This document shows positions 30,017 to 31,140 of a DNA stretch of 31,140 nt, piece after piece (the stretch's first letter is position 1; each line of letters begins with the position of its first letter). The DNA comes from Tubiluchus corallicola (lineage: Eukaryota > Priapulida > Priapulimorpha > Priapulimorphida > Tubiluchidae): assembly GCA_030141605.1 (NCBI GenBank), contig JAQGDQ010001339.1, positions 15,001 to 46,140 of the forward strand, in the 5' to 3' direction. The notes beneath the pieces are model-generated. The model saw only the letters and a program-made list of their open reading frames with translations, was not told where the DNA came from and made no database searches. The position numbers and the translations under genes are program-made.

Positions 30017-30316
30017 AAAATACCATCACACCAGTACGACAACATACACACTAATTCAGAATCTATATATCCAAGGCCATATTAATTAAATCATAATTTT
30101 TTCATTTTTTTGTGCATAGTTGTAAATATGTTTGATTTTATTCGTCGTTACTTTCCATTACTACACAGTAGTTTAGATTGAACTGACGCATTTGCCTTTA
30201 GCAGTGTAAGTTTTTATTAACTAACACTGATTGATCATCTCTGTAAAGTTTTTATCAGTGATTATCAATGTATTTTAATGGCAAATAAAGATTATTATAT
30301 ATATATATATATATAA
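30017..30316 (+). mobile_element. CR1/L2-like LINE 3' end with (TA)n tail
   Basis: About 300 bp nearly identical to 23890-24166: tatgtttgattttattcgtc, gcatttgcctttagcagtgt and gtttttatcagtgattatca. It ends in gcaaataaagattat and a (TA)n tail. Confidence 0.88.
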
Positions 30317-30735
30317 TTGAATTGAATTGGGTACTCGTGCAAAAGTAAGTCAGATAAACAAAAATTCAAAGGTTCAACAACTAACTTAAGAAAAACTTTC
30401 ACTCATTGAAACACAGAGATTATTTTACTCTGCTTTTCATATTTAAATACATTAACAACGTCAGCAAACCATTTCAGAATATCAATAACCAACCAATTAG
30501 TCGACCAAGTGTAGCCAACCAATCATCAGAACAACTAACTTATGAAGCAGATAATTAAACAACTTGTGGAAGTTGGAATTGTACCTTATAATTAGGTGCT
30601 GCCATCTATGGGGTACTCCTGTTACATTCTACCAGCTGACTTACCCCCAGTATAATTGTCTGGTCCAGTGAATGCATATTCACCGGTTCTCTCCCTACTT
30701 TAAAGTAATGGTTGTTGTGAAGCCTGTGCAAATCT
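30317..30735. other. Unassigned DNA upstream of DUOX exon A
   Basis: Mostly featureless. A donor-like GTAAGT on the minus strand near 30650 follows a short open stretch, but no DUOX homology could be read there (see rejected items). Confidence 0.35.
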
Positions 30736-30738
30736 GCT

Positions 30739-30992
<254 letters not shown>

Positions 30993-31140
30993 GTTCAGTG
31001 AAGCAGTTGTTCTACTCATGTTTCTGTAGTTTTAATAAACACTTTTCTGTTGTGTGCAGTGCAAATATGTATTATAGATTTTTTATTCCTATTTTTGTGC
31101 CTAAACTCAATCATAACAAAGTGAGTGAACAACAACTTCA

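Noticed and set aside
30650-30735. Possible extra DUOX exon on the minus strand, reading LHNNHYFKVGREPVNMHS and followed by GTAAGT
   Set aside because: The donor is strong and in phase 0, but the upstream acceptor would follow a purine-rich (GA)n tract. The peptide does not resemble the DUOX segment expected before AFQIPLPDL.

Overview
The window is animal nuclear DNA. It is AT-rich and intron-rich, with canonical GT-AG introns, long microsatellites, several non-LTR retrotransposon families, tRNA-derived SINEs and TTAA-flanked MITEs. The phylum cannot be fixed from the sequence. The one conserved protein reads like an invertebrate dual oxidase rather than a vertebrate one, from phrases such as ITRGSAA, WTWKLRN and YASILNDLVYGT, judged from memory of the family.

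The main gene is the 3' part of a dual oxidase (DUOX) on the minus strand. Twelve coding exons run from 29052 down to a stop codon at 11001-11003. All joins have compatible phases and together give 719 residues plus stop. They cover the EF-hand pair, the ferric-reductase-type membrane domain with its heme histidines, the FAD-binding domain and the NADPH-binding domain. The N-terminal peroxidase-like domain must lie beyond the right edge. A plausible 3'UTR ends near an AATAAA at 10403-10408.

Inside the 5-kb DUOX intron at 20271-25271, on the opposite strand, sits a compact gene for a secreted cysteine-rich protein of 247 residues (22639-23382). It is built from two 104-residue tandem units. 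The units differ almost only at amino-acid-changing positions, while the cysteine core is identical. This is the most novel-looking item in the window.

The remaining introns and the roughly 10 kb downstream of DUOX are filled with repeats. There are fragments of at least five non-LTR retrotransposon types, one of which ends a few bases from a DUOX splice acceptor. There are two related TTAA MITEs (one with its empty site preserved in a neighbouring repeat copy), a Harbinger-like MITE, a probable solo LTR and two SINEs. There are also several minisatellites (84, 125/154, 37 and 74 bp units) and very long (CT)n, (GTA)n, (CAT)n and (AAAAG)n tracts. Most long reading frames over the microsatellites are artefacts.

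Gene order by coordinate: repeats (1-10.2 kb); DUOX 3'UTR and exons encoding the NADPH and FAD domains (10.4-16.4 kb); membrane-domain exons with the nested antisense gene (19.6-27.4 kb); EF-hand exons (28.3-29.05 kb); repeats to the right edge.
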